A DNA stretch of 64,000 nucleotides from CAWBQO01 sp963790965 (GTDB taxonomy: Bacteria > Bacteroidota > Rhodothermia > Rhodothermales > DASSAV01), in the NCBI GenBank assembly GCA_963790965.1, contig CAWBQO010000006.1:310001-374000 (forward strand). Reading direction: 5' to 3'. Shown here one piece after another: positions 37,053-45,740 of this stretch. The first letter of the stretch is position 1, and every line of letters starts with the position of its first letter. The notes under the pieces were generated by a model. It was not told the origin of the DNA. It did no database searches and saw nothing but the letters and a program-made list of their open reading frames with translations. The translations under genes and the position numbers were made by a program.

Positions 37053-37355
37053 TCAGGTGGGCAGCTTGATCACGGGATGATCCGGATGAGCGCGGTAGAG
37101 GACGGCGGTCCGGCCGATCACCTGAACGAGCACGGCCCCTTCGACTTCTCCGGCGAGCGCTCCGGCCGTATCCTGAGCCGACAGCGGGGCATTGTCGAGC
37201 ACCTTCAATTTGAGGATCTCGCGCGTTTTAAAGGCCTGCACGACGGCCTGCACGGCAGCAGGTGTGACGCCCTCCTTACCGACGTGAAGGATGGGCTTTA
37301 GCGGGTGGGCGAGCGCGCGAAGATGGGCGCGCCCGCGGGAAGTGAGCGGTTCTAT
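37053..37355 (-). CDS. YhbY-like CRM-domain RNA-binding protein, apparent ATA start
   Basis: A single CRM domain protein, related to YhbY, which associates with pre-50S ribosomal particles. The full domain is legible: RAHLRALAHPLKPILHVGK, EGVTPAAVQAVVQAF, TREILKLKVLD, then VQVIGRTAVLYR and the C-terminal HPVIKLPT. The only standard start in frame is a GTG at 37253, which would delete the N-terminal third including the signature ALAHPLKP. Aligned by eye to E. coli YhbY, the expected initiator falls at or next to an ATA codon (37355-37353), giving 100 residues. AAGAAG lies 9-14 bases before it. The frame stays open upstream without ATG, GTG or TTG. It follows the ECF sigma gene with a 58-base gap. 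Confidence 0.8.
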   Translation of the reverse strand: MEPLTSRGRAHLRALAHPLKPILHVGKEGVTPAAVQAVVQAFKTREILKLKVLDNAPLSAQDTAGALAGEVEGAVLVQVIGRTAVLYRAHPDHPVIKLPT

Positions 37356-37413
37356 GGCGGTAGGCTTCTTAGAGCGGCGGCGGTATGGCGGAGCGTGCCG
37401 CCGCCGGATCGGG

Positions 37414-38025
37414 TTACATCGAGTATCGCTTGTCCCGCAGATACTTGTTGAGCAGTTCGCGGGCGCGGAAGATATGGGCTTTAACGGTGCCGAGCGGAAG
37501 ATCGAGTTCTTCGGCTATGTCTTCGTAAGATTTCTCCTGCTGATGCCGCATGACGATCACGCGGTTATACTTGTCGGGCAGCGAGTCAATGGCCTCCTGT
37601 ATGAGCGCGCGCCGCTGATCCTCGACGATATGCCGGTCCGGGCGGTAGGTCACGTCCGGCACCTCAAACTCCACCTCGCCTTCCTTGGTCTGCACCGGCT
37701 TGTTGATCGAGACGGTCGGCAGTTTCTTACGGCGAAGATAGTCGATCGTGTGGTTCGTGGCGATCTTGTACAACCACGTCGAGAAGGCGTATTCGGTCGA
37801 ATAAGAACCCAGCGCGGCGAAAGCCTTGATGAAGCTCTCCTGCACGAGATCGTCGATCTCCTGCTTGTCCCGCACCATCCGGTTGATGTGGTGGAAGAGG
37901 GCGCGCTGATACTTACCCACGATAGACTCGAAGGCCGCCTGGCTCCCTTGCAGGGCCTGCTCCACGAGCAGTCGATCTTGCTCGCTGGACTGCGAAGGTG
38001 CAGCGCCGACTTCTGAGAGCGCCAT
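37414..38025 (-). CDS. ECF RNA polymerase sigma factor (RpoE-like)
   Basis: A 203-residue group 4 sigma factor. Region 2 is visible as FHHINRMVRDKQEIDDLVQE and FSTWLYKIATNHTIDYLRR (-10 recognition). Region 4 is SYEDIAEELDLPLGTVKAHI with the -35 helix-turn-helix. No anti-sigma gene is adjacent, so its control is not apparent. Downstream on the same strand is the YhbY-like gene. The upstream ~190 bases before the repeat cluster presumably contain its promoter. Confidence 0.94.
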   Translation of the reverse strand: MALSEVGAAPSQSSEQDRLLVEQALQGSQAAFESIVGKYQRALFHHINRMVRDKQEIDDLVQESFIKAFAALGSYSTEYAFSTWLYKIATNHTIDYLRRKKLPTVSINKPVQTKEGEVEFEVPDVTYRPDRHIVEDQRRALIQEAIDSLPDKYNRVIVMRHQQEKSYEDIAEELDLPLGTVKAHIFRARELLNKYLRDKRYSM

Positions 38026-38553
38026 GATCGAGTGTTGCGTGAGAAGGAAAGCTTGCGCGGTGGAGTGTGCGCTAAGATAGAAAAAAACGCCCGCAGATAA
38101 AACGGGAGCAAGTCCGCCACCATGTTTGCAACGGCCCGGCAGTCCCTGGCGGGAGGACGCGACAGGCGATTGGGGAGGAGTTTCTTGAACTGCGACGCTG
38201 ATAATTAACTTAACGCTAATCCTTGCAAACTCTCCCCCTTCCAGGGAGAGTCCCTCCCGCTCGGGCGGGACAGGCTCCGGGGGAGGGGGTTTTTTCGGAT
38301 AGGCAGGCTGAACGCACTGCCATTCCTGAGCCCCACCCCTCCGTCGCTTCGCGCCACCTTCCTTCGGCTTCGCTCAGGACAGGCTCCCTGAAAGGGGAGG
38401 AGTTTCTTCTGCTGAGGGCACGGTCACATTCCTGGACGCTAATCAACGCAAACTCTCCCTCTTCCAGGGGGAGTACCCCTCCGCCGGTGGGCGGCAGTGC
38501 CGGGTCTGAGCCGCGTGCCCGGTCTGCCGGGGCGACGCAGGACCCCTGCCCGC
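38026..38553. repeat. Intergenic cluster of GC-rich dispersed repeats (inverted relative to 29.4-29.9 kb)
   Basis: No gene is supported here. From about 38225 the region carries CTCTCCC-CTTCCAGGG blocks, the palindrome TCCCGCTCGGGCGGGAC (38255-38271) and, at about 38330-38410, a ~80-base module (CACCCCTCCGTCGCTTCGCG ... CTGAAAGGGGAGGAGTTTCT). That module matches 29543-29625 in opposite orientation with few differences. A further partial block lies at 38450-38500. Confidence 0.85.
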
Positions 38554-38937
38554 TCAGATGCTTCCGGCACCGGAGAACTCGACCCGGAGCAGGGCCTCCG
38601 GCGGTGCGGTGCCGTCGCCGCGGCGAACTTCGGTGCGCGTGCTCGTGATGTAGACGTCGGCGGTAATCGGCGCGCGCTCGCCTCCGGCTTCCAGCATTCC
38701 GGCATAAACGACGGCCCTGTTCAGCCAACCACCGACCTTCGAGGCACCCTCCCCTTCGAGCAGCGCCATCCCTTTCCAGGCTCTCCGCCCCGCGGGTGCC
38801 TCTCGCTTCTGATCGCGGGCATCCGCCTCGTAGCGCGCCACGGCCACCCAGGCGAGGGCCATGCACGCGACCCCGCCAAGCGTCGCCTCTTCAAGAAGCG
38901 GTTCTTTGCTGTCGGCCTCTATCATAATCTTAACCAT
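38554..38937 (-). CDS. Hypothetical protein
   Basis: A 127-residue frame I do not recognise, divergent from the M3 peptidase gene. It has a normal residue composition (EADSKEPLLEEATLGGVACM, ALAWVAVARYEADARDQKRE, GGWLNRAVVYAGMLEAGGER, PPEALLRVEFSGAG) without low-complexity runs, so it may be real. The start has no Shine-Dalgarno, and its 3' end abuts the repeat cluster. No domain or signal peptide was identified. Confidence 0.45.
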   Translation of the reverse strand: MVKIMIEADSKEPLLEEATLGGVACMALAWVAVARYEADARDQKREAPAGRRAWKGMALLEGEGASKVGGWLNRAVVYAGMLEAGGERAPITADVYITSTRTEVRRGDGTAPPEALLRVEFSGAGSI

Positions 38938-39146
38938 TTCAGTCGTTGCACCGCATGCGCCGCGCCGGCCGCCGGGCCGTCCGCGTCAACCAGGGACGCC
39001 GTCGGCGCAATTTACAGCATCCCCGTTCGTCCTTCCGACCTTTGCCAGGAGCAGAACCCTCCGGCATAGTTTTCGTTCAGTTCTTCACATTCTTCCTGGG
39101 GCCGCTCGCGTGCGAAGCTCCCTCTCTGCAAACCACTCCCATCGCT

Positions 39147-41336
39147 ATGTTTGATCCTCCCCCCGTGATGCAACTCGGCGTTTTGACGCTGGTGTCTGCC
39201 TTCCTGTTCACAAGCTGCGCTCCGGCGCAGCGCAATCCGCTCCCCGACCCCTTGACCACGAATGAAATGTCTGCCGACAACCCGCTGCTCGCCGAGTGGC
39301 AGGGGCCGTACGGCGGTGTTCCTCCTTTCGACAACGTGAAGGTCTCCGACTTCGCCCCTGCCCTCGAAGCGGCGATGGCCGAGAACCTGGCTGAGATCGA
39401 CCGCATCGCGTCGAATCCGGCCGCGCCGACCTTCGAGAACACCATCGCTGAAATGGAAAAGGCAGGCAAGGCGCTCTCGCGCGTCGGCACGATCTACGGC
39501 GTCTGGGGCTCGACCATGAGCACGCCGGCGTTCCAGGCCGTCGAGCGCGACATGGAGCCGAAGATGGCGGCGTTTTCCGACGAGATCACGCAGAACAAAG
39601 ACCTTTTCCGCCGCATCGAGGCCGTTTATAATGCTCCGGAAAAGGCGAGTTGGACACCGGAGCAGCAGCGACTCGCGTGGCGGTACTATACCAACTTCGT
39701 TCGAGCCGGTGCGCGGCTTGAAGGTGCCCCGAAAGAGCGGCTCTCCGAAATCAACCAGAAGTTGGCTCAGCTTTATACGCAGTTCAGCCAGAACGTGCTC
39801 GCCGACGAGACCGACTACACGCTCGTGCTCGAAAACAAAGCAGATCTCGCGGGTCTGCCGACTTCCTTTGTGAGTGCCGCAGCGGCGGCCGCTGAAGAGC
39901 ACGGCCAACCGGGCAAGTGGCTCATCACCAACACGCGGTCTTCGATGGACCCGTTCCTGACCTACTCCGACCGGCGGGATCTCCGCGAAAAGGCTTTCAA
40001 CCTCTTTGTGAATCGGGGCGATTTTGGCGACGAGCAGGACAACAACGCCATTATTTCGGACATTCTTGCGCTCCGGGCCGAACGCGCGAAGCTGCTCGGC
40101 TACCCGACGCACGCCCACTGGCGGCTGGAGAACACCATGGCGAAAACGCCCGAGCGCGCCATGGAGCTTATGGAGGCTGTCTGGACGCCGGCCGTCGAGC
40201 GCGTTCATGAGGAAGTGGCGGACATGCAGGCCGTCGCCGACCGCGAGGGTGCCGGAATCACGATCGAGCCGTGGGACTATCGCTACTACGCCGAGAAGGT
40301 GCGCAAGGACAAGTACGATCTCGATCAGAACGAGGTCAAGCCCTACCTCCAGCTCGAGAAGCTGCGCGAGGGAATGTTCTGGGTCGCGGGCGAAGTGTTC
40401 GGCTTCAACTTTAAGCCGGTCAGCGACGTGCCGGTCTATCATCCCGACGTTCGGGTGTGGGAGGTCACGAGCAAGGCTACGGGCGAACCTGTCGGGCTGT
40501 GGTACTTCGATCCTTACGCCCGTGCAGGCAAGCGCTCCGGCGCGTGGATGAACGACTATCGCGCCCAGGAACGCTTCGACGGCGACGTGAAGACCATCGT
40601 CTCCAACAACGCCAACTTTATCAAAGGCGCGCCGGGCGAGCCGGTTCTGATCTCGTGGGACGACGCATCGACGCTCTTCCACGAGTTCGGGCACGCGCTG
40701 CACGGCTTGTCTTCTGACGTGACCTACCCGTCGCTCTCCGGCACGTCCGTGGCTCGCGACTTTGTGGAGTTCCCCTCGCAGCTGCTCGAACATTGGCTCT
40801 CGACGCCGGAAGTGCTCCAGCGCTTTGCCGTTCATTATCAGACCGGCGAGCCGATTCCGCAGGCGCTCGTTGACCGCATCAAAAAGGCGGCGACGTTTAA
40901 CGAGGGCTTCGACACGGTCGAGTATCTTGCCAGCGCCCTCGTGGACATGAAGCTCCATCTTGCAGGCGACCGGAAGATCGATCCTGACCAGTTCGAGCGC
41001 GAGACTTTGGCGGAGCTGGGTATGCCGAGGGAAATCGTCATGCGCCACCGGACGCCGCAGTTCCAGCACATCTTCTCCGGCGACAGCTATTCGGCCGGCT
41101 ACTACAGCTATCTCTGGTCCGACGTCCTCACTGCCGACGCCTTTGAAGCCTTCGTCGAAGGCACCGGCCCCTATGATGAGAGCGTCGCGCGGCGGCTTCG
41201 CGATAACGTCTTCTCGGTCGGCAACACGATCGATCCGGCGGAAACCTACCGCAACTTCCGTGGTCGTGATCCGCAAGTGGAGGCGCTCATGCGCAAGCGC
41301 GGCTTCGTAACGGAGCCGGTGGGAGGCGCGCAGTAA
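39147..41336 (+). CDS. M3-family oligopeptidase / peptidyl-dipeptidase (Dcp-like), lipoprotein
   Basis: A zinc metallopeptidase of about 729 residues. The motif HEFGHALHGL (about residue 511) holds two zinc His and the catalytic Glu, and the downstream Glu ligand follows in the FVEFPSQLLEHW region. Dcp-like features include NNANFIKG and GYYSYLWSDVL near the C terminus. A lipoprotein signal (LGVLTLVSAFLFTSC) is encoded after either ATG at 39147 or at 39168; the longer start is given here, without good SD support for either. The frame open upstream to 38946 is not needed. Predicted role: periplasmic breakdown of oligopeptides. A hairpin terminator follows. Confidence 0.94.
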   Translation: MFDPPPVMQLGVLTLVSAFLFTSCAPAQRNPLPDPLTTNEMSADNPLLAEWQGPYGGVPPFDNVKVSDFAPALEAAMAENLAEIDRIASNPAAPTFENTIAEMEKAGKALSRVGTIYGVWGSTMSTPAFQAVERDMEPKMAAFSDEITQNKDLFRRIEAVYNAPEKASWTPEQQRLAWRYYTNFVRAGARLEGAPKERLSEINQKLAQLYTQFSQNVLADETDYTLVLENKADLAGLPTSFVSAAAAAAEEHGQPGKWLITNTRSSMDPFLTYSDRRDLREKAFNLFVNRGDFGDEQDNNAIISDILALRAERAKLLGYPTHAHWRLENTMAKTPERAMELMEAVWTPAVERVHEEVADMQAVADREGAGITIEPWDYRYYAEKVRKDKYDLDQNEVKPYLQLEKLREGMFWVAGEVFGFNFKPVSDVPVYHPDVRVWEVTSKATGEPVGLWYFDPYARAGKRSGAWMNDYRAQERFDGDVKTIVSNNANFIKGAPGEPVLISWDDASTLFHEFGHALHGLSSDVTYPSLSGTSVARDFVEFPSQLLEHWLSTPEVLQRFAVHYQTGEPIPQALVDRIKKAATFNEGFDTVEYLASALVDMKLHLAGDRKIDPDQFERETLAELGMPREIVMRHRTPQFQHIFSGDSYSAGYYSYLWSDVLTADAFEAFVEGTGPYDESVARRLRDNVFSVGNTIDPAETYRNFRGRDPQVEALMRKRGFVTEPVGGAQ

Positions 41337-41360
41337 ACCTGCCCGCTACCGACCAACATA

Positions 41361-41408
41361 AACGCCCTGGCTCCTGCGAAAGGATGGAGCCGGGGCGTTT
41401 CGTTTGGT
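41361..41408 (+). terminator. Hairpin terminator after the M3 peptidase
   Basis: AACGCCCTGGCTCC pairs with GGAGCCGGGGCGTT (one mismatch or wobble) around an 11-base loop and is followed by TCGTTTGG. It is placed 24 bases past the stop and 23 bases before the converging esterase stop, so it may serve both strands. Confidence 0.7.
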
Positions 41409-41421
41409 AAGCGCGCTCTTC

Positions 41422-42333
41422 CTAATCGGCGTCGGACCGCAGCGCCGCCATGGCTTCAGCAAACCGGCGGCCGAGGTCGATATAGCCGGCCGTATCGTAG
41501 TGCCACTTGTCGGAGTAGCCGTACTCGTCGGTGGACGTGACGAGGGCGGCCGCCGGGTCTTTCCGGACGAAGGCTTCCTGCGCGGCCCGGACCGTTTCGC
41601 CGTAGTTCCAGACGCGCCCGTCGGGGTCCTGCCCGGAATCTGAAATGCGCCCGATCACAACGGGCAGATCATCTACTCGAAGGGCGGCGCGGATGAGGTC
41701 GGTGATGCGCTTGAGATTGCCCTCATAGCGAAGCGCGACCTCGGGGGTGTGCCCGTCGCTCTCGCCCTGCATCCAAACGATGCCCGCCGGGACGAGCGTG
41801 TCCTCGATCCCGTCGCCGTCGATGTCACGTGCGGCGAAGGCGTTGCGAAGCGTGGCAAGAAAGTGGTCGTACTGGTTGTAGCCGCCGCCGCTGCGGAAGT
41901 CCGGCTCCCAGCCGCCAAAACCTGCCGCAGCGGTCGAGTCGATGGACGAGCCGGAGCGTGCGTACTTGATGAGCGCGATCCGCTCGCCGGGACGGAGTTC
42001 CTTCATGCGCTCGGCAAACGAGAGTTCAACGCCGAAGCGGTCGGACAGGAGAACGCCGTCGGCGCGCGAGACCACTCCGAACCCGTAGCCCGGCTCCAGC
42101 TCAGACCAGCGGCCTTCGCCGCCCGCCGCCACGCTGTCCGGCATGGAATTGCCACTGAAGATGCGTACGCCCTCTACCGGCCCGCGCATCGAATCCGGCA
42201 GCTCCCGAACGTACCCGAGGCCGTTCATGTTCGACTGGCCGCCCAGGTAATAGACGTGGTAGACGGTGCCCTGCGCGAACGCGGGAAGCGCGCCGAGGAG
42301 CAGAGAAGCGAGAATAGCAAGTGAGCGTAGCAT
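41422..42333 (-). CDS. SGNH-type carbohydrate esterase (sialate O-acetylesterase-like)
   Basis: A 303-residue secreted esterase. The signal peptide is LRSLAILASLLLGALPAFA. The nucleophile Ser is in YLGGQSNMNGLG (about residue 34), the block typical of the SASA family. WMQGESDGHTPE is the oxyanion/Gly-Glu block. The Asp-His pair is in GYSDKWHYDTAGYIDLGRRF. It likely removes acetyl groups from extracellular sugars. It converges with the M3 peptidase and has repeat-rich DNA upstream. Confidence 0.88.
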   Translation of the reverse strand: MLRSLAILASLLLGALPAFAQGTVYHVYYLGGQSNMNGLGYVRELPDSMRGPVEGVRIFSGNSMPDSVAAGGEGRWSELEPGYGFGVVSRADGVLLSDRFGVELSFAERMKELRPGERIALIKYARSGSSIDSTAAAGFGGWEPDFRSGGGYNQYDHFLATLRNAFAARDIDGDGIEDTLVPAGIVWMQGESDGHTPEVALRYEGNLKRITDLIRAALRVDDLPVVIGRISDSGQDPDGRVWNYGETVRAAQEAFVRKDPAAALVTSTDEYGYSDKWHYDTAGYIDLGRRFAEAMAALRSDAD

Positions 42334-43147
42334 GGAAAGGAAGGCGTAATGTGAAACAGGGAAATAGTAAGAGTCTGTCGATTTACTACGTTAAAGCCTT
42401 GACGGCAGGTGCGTGTTCGCCATACTTCGACAGCTTCTTAGGACGCAAAAAAATAGAAAGCGCTGTATGTAGCTGACATCATGGGCCAAAGTACTAACGC
42501 AACCTCCACTTTGAGGGGGATAAAAGGGGGTGTTTTGCAGCATTTAGGGCATGCAGCGCGAATACCAAAGGTGCAGTAAAAGGGTTCGCCACAAAACAAC
42601 ACCGTCTTAGCAGACTGGAAGGGTAGATCCTTCACTCTGTTCAGGATGACACGTGGGGGATGTGGAGGAGGCTAAAAAGGGACGGAGCACAAGAGAAGCA
42701 GAACATCCCGCCCGTGTCATGCCGGCGAAGCGAAGCATCTCAGCCTTGCTTTTGTCCACTGTCTATTCCATTCAAATAACCTTTAGGGTCCCGTCTGGAT
42801 TCCTTTTATTTCAACAGCCTCTTAGCACGCTGTTAATTTACAATCGATGGAATGCGCTGCAGATATTTGAGGCGATCTACGCGACTGAAGCGCTGCCTGA
42901 CACCCCCTTGAATCCCCCTCAAGGGGAAGTTGCGTGAGTGTTTTGGTCCATATGGTCAGATACATACAGCGCGTTCTGTTATTTCAACAGCCTCTTAGCA
43001 GACTGGAAGGGTAGATCCTTTACTGCGTTCAGGATGACAGGCGGGGATGTTGGAGAAGGCGGGATTGGGCGGCGCGGGGCGCCTGGCACGGCAGCCCTGA
43101 TCCGGCCGGAATGTACGCACTGCCGCGCAGTTTATACGCTGCCGCGC
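42334..43147. repeat. Intergenic region of nested dispersed repeats
   Basis: 814 bases without a supportable gene. It holds one nearly full copy of a MITE-like element at about 42827-42993 and an inverted fragment at about 42437-42520 (AGCGCTGTATGTAGCTGAC). A third right end lies at about 42808-42820 (TTCAACAGCCTC), directly abutting the full copy. Two copies of a ~48-base module (CTTAGCAGACTGGAAGGG ... CAGGATGACA) sit at about 42605 and 42994. The layout suggests repeated insertion into earlier copies. Confidence 0.8.
42827..42993 (+). mobile_element. MITE-like dispersed repeat, copy 1
   Basis: About 167 bases that align with 47431-47599 along their length: a GCTGTTAATTTAC start, GCAGATATTTGAGGC, an inner inverted repeat CCTTGAATCCCCCTCAAGG, then GTTTTGGTCCATATGG and ATACATACAGCGC, and a TTTCAACAGCCTC end. 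There is no coding capacity. Confidence 0.7.
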
Positions 43148-43912
43148 TCATTTCCCGACGGAGCGCCTGTAATCCTGGAATCGCATCTTCGCGATGAAGG
43201 TTCTGTCCTCGCTGCGGGCCACCAGTCCCTCCGGCTGCTGCCCCGCGTTGGCGTCGAGGGAAGCAAGGGTTTTCGGAAGCGTCTTCGAGAGGTAAGCAAG
43301 CATGTCCTCGCGGGTATCGGGCAGCGCATCGACTACCGCGAGTCTAGGGACCAGCGGCAGGGCAAGGCGATCCGCCTCCGCCCGTAAGGCGTCTTCATCC
43401 AGGAACGCCTGGCCGCCGGCTTCGCGCCAATCAGACAGCTTCTCGGCCGGTTCGCCGAGTCGTTGCGGCAAGTCGGGAATGACCGCCACATCAAAGAGGC
43501 GAAAGCCAACCTGCTGCCGGCCGGTGTACTGTTTGCTTGCCTGCGTGACTTTGCCCCCGAAGAACTCGCCGAAGAGCACGCACAAGGCGTCCGGCTGCAA
43601 GTCCACCTCGATCCGATCTGCGACGGGCCGCAGGGCATCCACGATGCCGAGCGACGGATTGCCGATCAGGTCCCCTCGCGCCAGCAGAAACTCGCCCCGG
43701 CTTCCGATGAGATAAGAACCGTCCGGGAAGAAAATGAGGCGCGCATTCGTCCCATCGATCTTTTCCGTCAGGATCGCTTCGCCTGAAAAAGGAAGGTGCT
43801 CTTCCTGGAGGCGACCGTTGGAAGGGTCGAGCGCGTGGTACGTCGGGATCGACGGGTACTTGGTGAGCGAGTTGAGCCGGTTGAGGTCGGCCGTCCGCAG
43901 GTCAAAAGGCAT
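43148..43912 (-). CDS. RNA ligase family protein (nucleotidyltransferase superfamily)
   Basis: A 254-residue protein with the motifs of ATP-dependent RNA ligases (Rnl2-like PF09414 group): motif I LTEKIDGTNARL with the adenylated Lys (about residue 51), motif Ia IGSRGEFLLARG, motif III CVLFGEFFGG, motif IV EGLVAR and motif V FIAKMRFQDYRR. It is essentially a bare nucleotidyltransferase domain with a short N-terminal extension. It would seal RNA ends through an enzyme-AMP intermediate; DNA ligase activity is less likely given size and motifs. No kinase or phosphatase repair partner is adjacent. Confidence 0.85.
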   Translation of the reverse strand: MPFDLRTADLNRLNSLTKYPSIPTYHALDPSNGRLQEEHLPFSGEAILTEKIDGTNARLIFFPDGSYLIGSRGEFLLARGDLIGNPSLGIVDALRPVADRIEVDLQPDALCVLFGEFFGGKVTQASKQYTGRQQVGFRLFDVAVIPDLPQRLGEPAEKLSDWREAGGQAFLDEDALRAEADRLALPLVPRLAVVDALPDTREDMLAYLSKTLPKTLASLDANAGQQPEGLVARSEDRTFIAKMRFQDYRRSVGK

Positions 43913-44030
43913 TCTTAACGAGGGGCGGTTGATGTTCCATCATCGAGGCGGCGTCTGATGAGCGAACGCGGACGAGCACTTACCGGCTCCCTCCAGGATC
44001 TTCCCGTTCCAAGCCTTTCCAGGGGAAAGC

Positions 44031-44720
44031 CTATCCCTTTGCCACCCCTGCCGCGTGGAGCAAGGCTTCTTCGAGCACTTCAAACGGACGGTACCCCATG
44101 AGCACGATGCTGCGGCTTTCGCCGCGGGCGCGGAAGGTTAATGTCGGGAAACGGCCGATCTCCCGGAAGCGCGTCTCCATCAGGTCCTCGCGAAAGGCGT
44201 TCTTCGCCTCCTCCCCCCGGAAGTCGGCCGCAAAGCGCGCCGCGTCGAAGTCCGCAGGGTGTGCCGCTTCCACTTCTTCCGCCAGCATCAAGACCACATC
44301 CTCACGCGCAATGTTCTGCCGCTCGGCCATAACGGCGAGGCGCAGGCGGGAGAGCAGCAGGTCCGCCGCTCCGGGCGACTGCCGCTCGGCCGCTTTCACG
44401 GCAAGGCACGCGGGGTAAGAAGATGCAGGCGGATCTACCATCCAGATGGAATCGTCCAGCGGAGCGCCGGTCATGTGGCGGACCTGAAACCAGATCGGCC
44501 CCATCTGCGCAGGCCGGCTGACGGCGTTGACCGGGTCGTTATAGCTTTGCCAGTCGGGAATGAGTCCCCCCATGCGGTAGCGCCAGAAGAACCTTTCGGA
44601 ATGGCGTTCGATGAGCCGCCGCCAGTGCGGCTCCATGGCCCAGCTCCAGCAGCAGAGCGGGTCGGTGTAGTAGATCACCTCCACCGGCCCGCCTGTCTGT
44701 TCGTCTTCACTCTGTGCCAT
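44031..44720 (-). CDS. DsbA-family protein (FrnE/SpxH-like) with an altered active site
   Basis: A 229-residue protein of the DsbA/FrnE group. The active-site region is YYTDPLCCWSWAMEPHWRR: relatives such as SpxH carry CXXC here, but this protein reads C-C-W-S, so the second cysteine is Ser (an adjacent Cys is present instead). The C-terminal half has SYPACLAVKAAE and FPTLTFRARGES with the cis-Pro. There is no signal peptide, so it is cytosolic. It may act as an adaptor or isomerase rather than a dithiol oxidase. It is 27 bases downstream of the Mn catalase gene on the same strand and probably co-transcribed. Confidence 0.85.
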   Translation of the reverse strand: MAQSEDEQTGGPVEVIYYTDPLCCWSWAMEPHWRRLIERHSERFFWRYRMGGLIPDWQSYNDPVNAVSRPAQMGPIWFQVRHMTGAPLDDSIWMVDPPASSYPACLAVKAAERQSPGAADLLLSRLRLAVMAERQNIAREDVVLMLAEEVEAAHPADFDAARFAADFRGEEAKNAFREDLMETRFREIGRFPTLTFRARGESRSIVLMGYRPFEVLEEALLHAAGVAKG

Positions 44721-44747
44721 CGAGCCGCTCAGCGCGTATAAAAAGCC

Positions 44748-45740
44748 CTACTTCGAGTGCCCGCCCGGAGTCTCGTTGACCACTTTCTTCGGGCTTTCCG
44801 GCTTTTCTTGCGGATAGGCCGACCACTGATTGCCGCCGCTCGGAAGGGCCTTGGACACTTCCTCGCTGCGCATCTTGCTCATCTCCTTGTTCTTTTTGTC
44901 CACGCTATCGAGGGTCCGATCTGTTCCCATCGGCTGAATCGTTAGGAGTCCGCTCGTCTTAATCACTTGCTGGAGTGGGTCCTCGATGTACTGCCATTCT
45001 TCCTGGAGGCGCGGGCTTTTGCCCTGATTCCACGGCCCGCGCACGCTGCCGCCGTTGGACATATTGAAGTACATATTCGAGTGGCGCGGATCGCTCTGGA
45101 GCACGCCGGGCGGAAAGTTCGGCTGAATCGATTCGAGCGCCGCCTCGAACATCTGGAAGTGCGCCACTTCGCGCGTCATGAGAAAGCGCAGCGACTCATG
45201 GACGTACGGATCGTCCGTGAACTGCAGCAAATACTCGTATACGATCTTGGCCCGGCTCTCCGCCGCGATATTGGAACGCAGATCGACGGTCAGGTCGCCG
45301 TTGGCCGTCACGTAAGAGCCGGTCCACGGGACGCCCTGCGCGTTCGTGAGCGTCGGGCCGCCTCCGCTGTTCACGAGAAACTCGGGGTTGATCATCGCCT
45401 CGTGAATGTACTCCTCCTTGGAGGCTTTGCCCTTGAGTAGATTCATGAGGTCCGACTGCTCCGCGGCGTTCTTCATCTCGCCATTGATTCCGTCGAGCAG
45501 CATCGTGATCGTGGCACCGACGATTTCGAGGTGGCTGAACTCCTCGGTGGCGATGTCCATGAGGAGGTCGTACTTGTCCGGGTACGGCTGGCGCGCCGAA
45601 AAGGCCTGGACGAAGTACTGCATGGCCGCTTTAAGCTCGCCGTTGCCGCCGCCGAATTGTTCGAGCAGCAGACCGGCGAACTTCGGGTCCGGCTTGGAAA
45701 CCCGCGCGTTGAATTGAAGCTCTTTGACGTGGTAAAACAT
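44748..45740 (-). CDS. Manganese (non-haem) catalase
   Basis: A dimanganese catalase of about 330 residues that dismutates hydrogen peroxide in the cytosol. Ligand motifs are in LLLEQFGGGNGELKAAMQY (first Glu), IATEEFSHLEIVGATI (Glu-x-x-His), and a second four-helix pair including ESRAKIVYEYLLQ and TREVAHFQMFEAAL. The start at 45740 (ATG, MFYHVKELQF) is preferred to a GTG three codons upstream because GGGTG lies well spaced before it. The C-terminal tail is Lys/Pro-rich. Its neighbour, the DsbA-like gene, suggests a redox-stress operon. Confidence 0.96.
   Translation of the reverse strand: MFYHVKELQFNARVSKPDPKFAGLLLEQFGGGNGELKAAMQYFVQAFSARQPYPDKYDLLMDIATEEFSHLEIVGATITMLLDGINGEMKNAAEQSDLMNLLKGKASKEEYIHEAMINPEFLVNSGGGPTLTNAQGVPWTGSYVTANGDLTVDLRSNIAAESRAKIVYEYLLQFTDDPYVHESLRFLMTREVAHFQMFEAALESIQPNFPPGVLQSDPRHSNMYFNMSNGGSVRGPWNQGKSPRLQEEWQYIEDPLQQVIKTSGLLTIQPMGTDRTLDSVDKKNKEMSKMRSEEVSKALPSGGNQWSAYPQEKPESPKKVVNETPGGHSK

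Noticed and set aside
39012..41276. 754-residue protein antisense to the M3 peptidase
   Set aside because: Exact antisense shadow of a conserved gene with His/Arg-rich composition and no recognisable domain.
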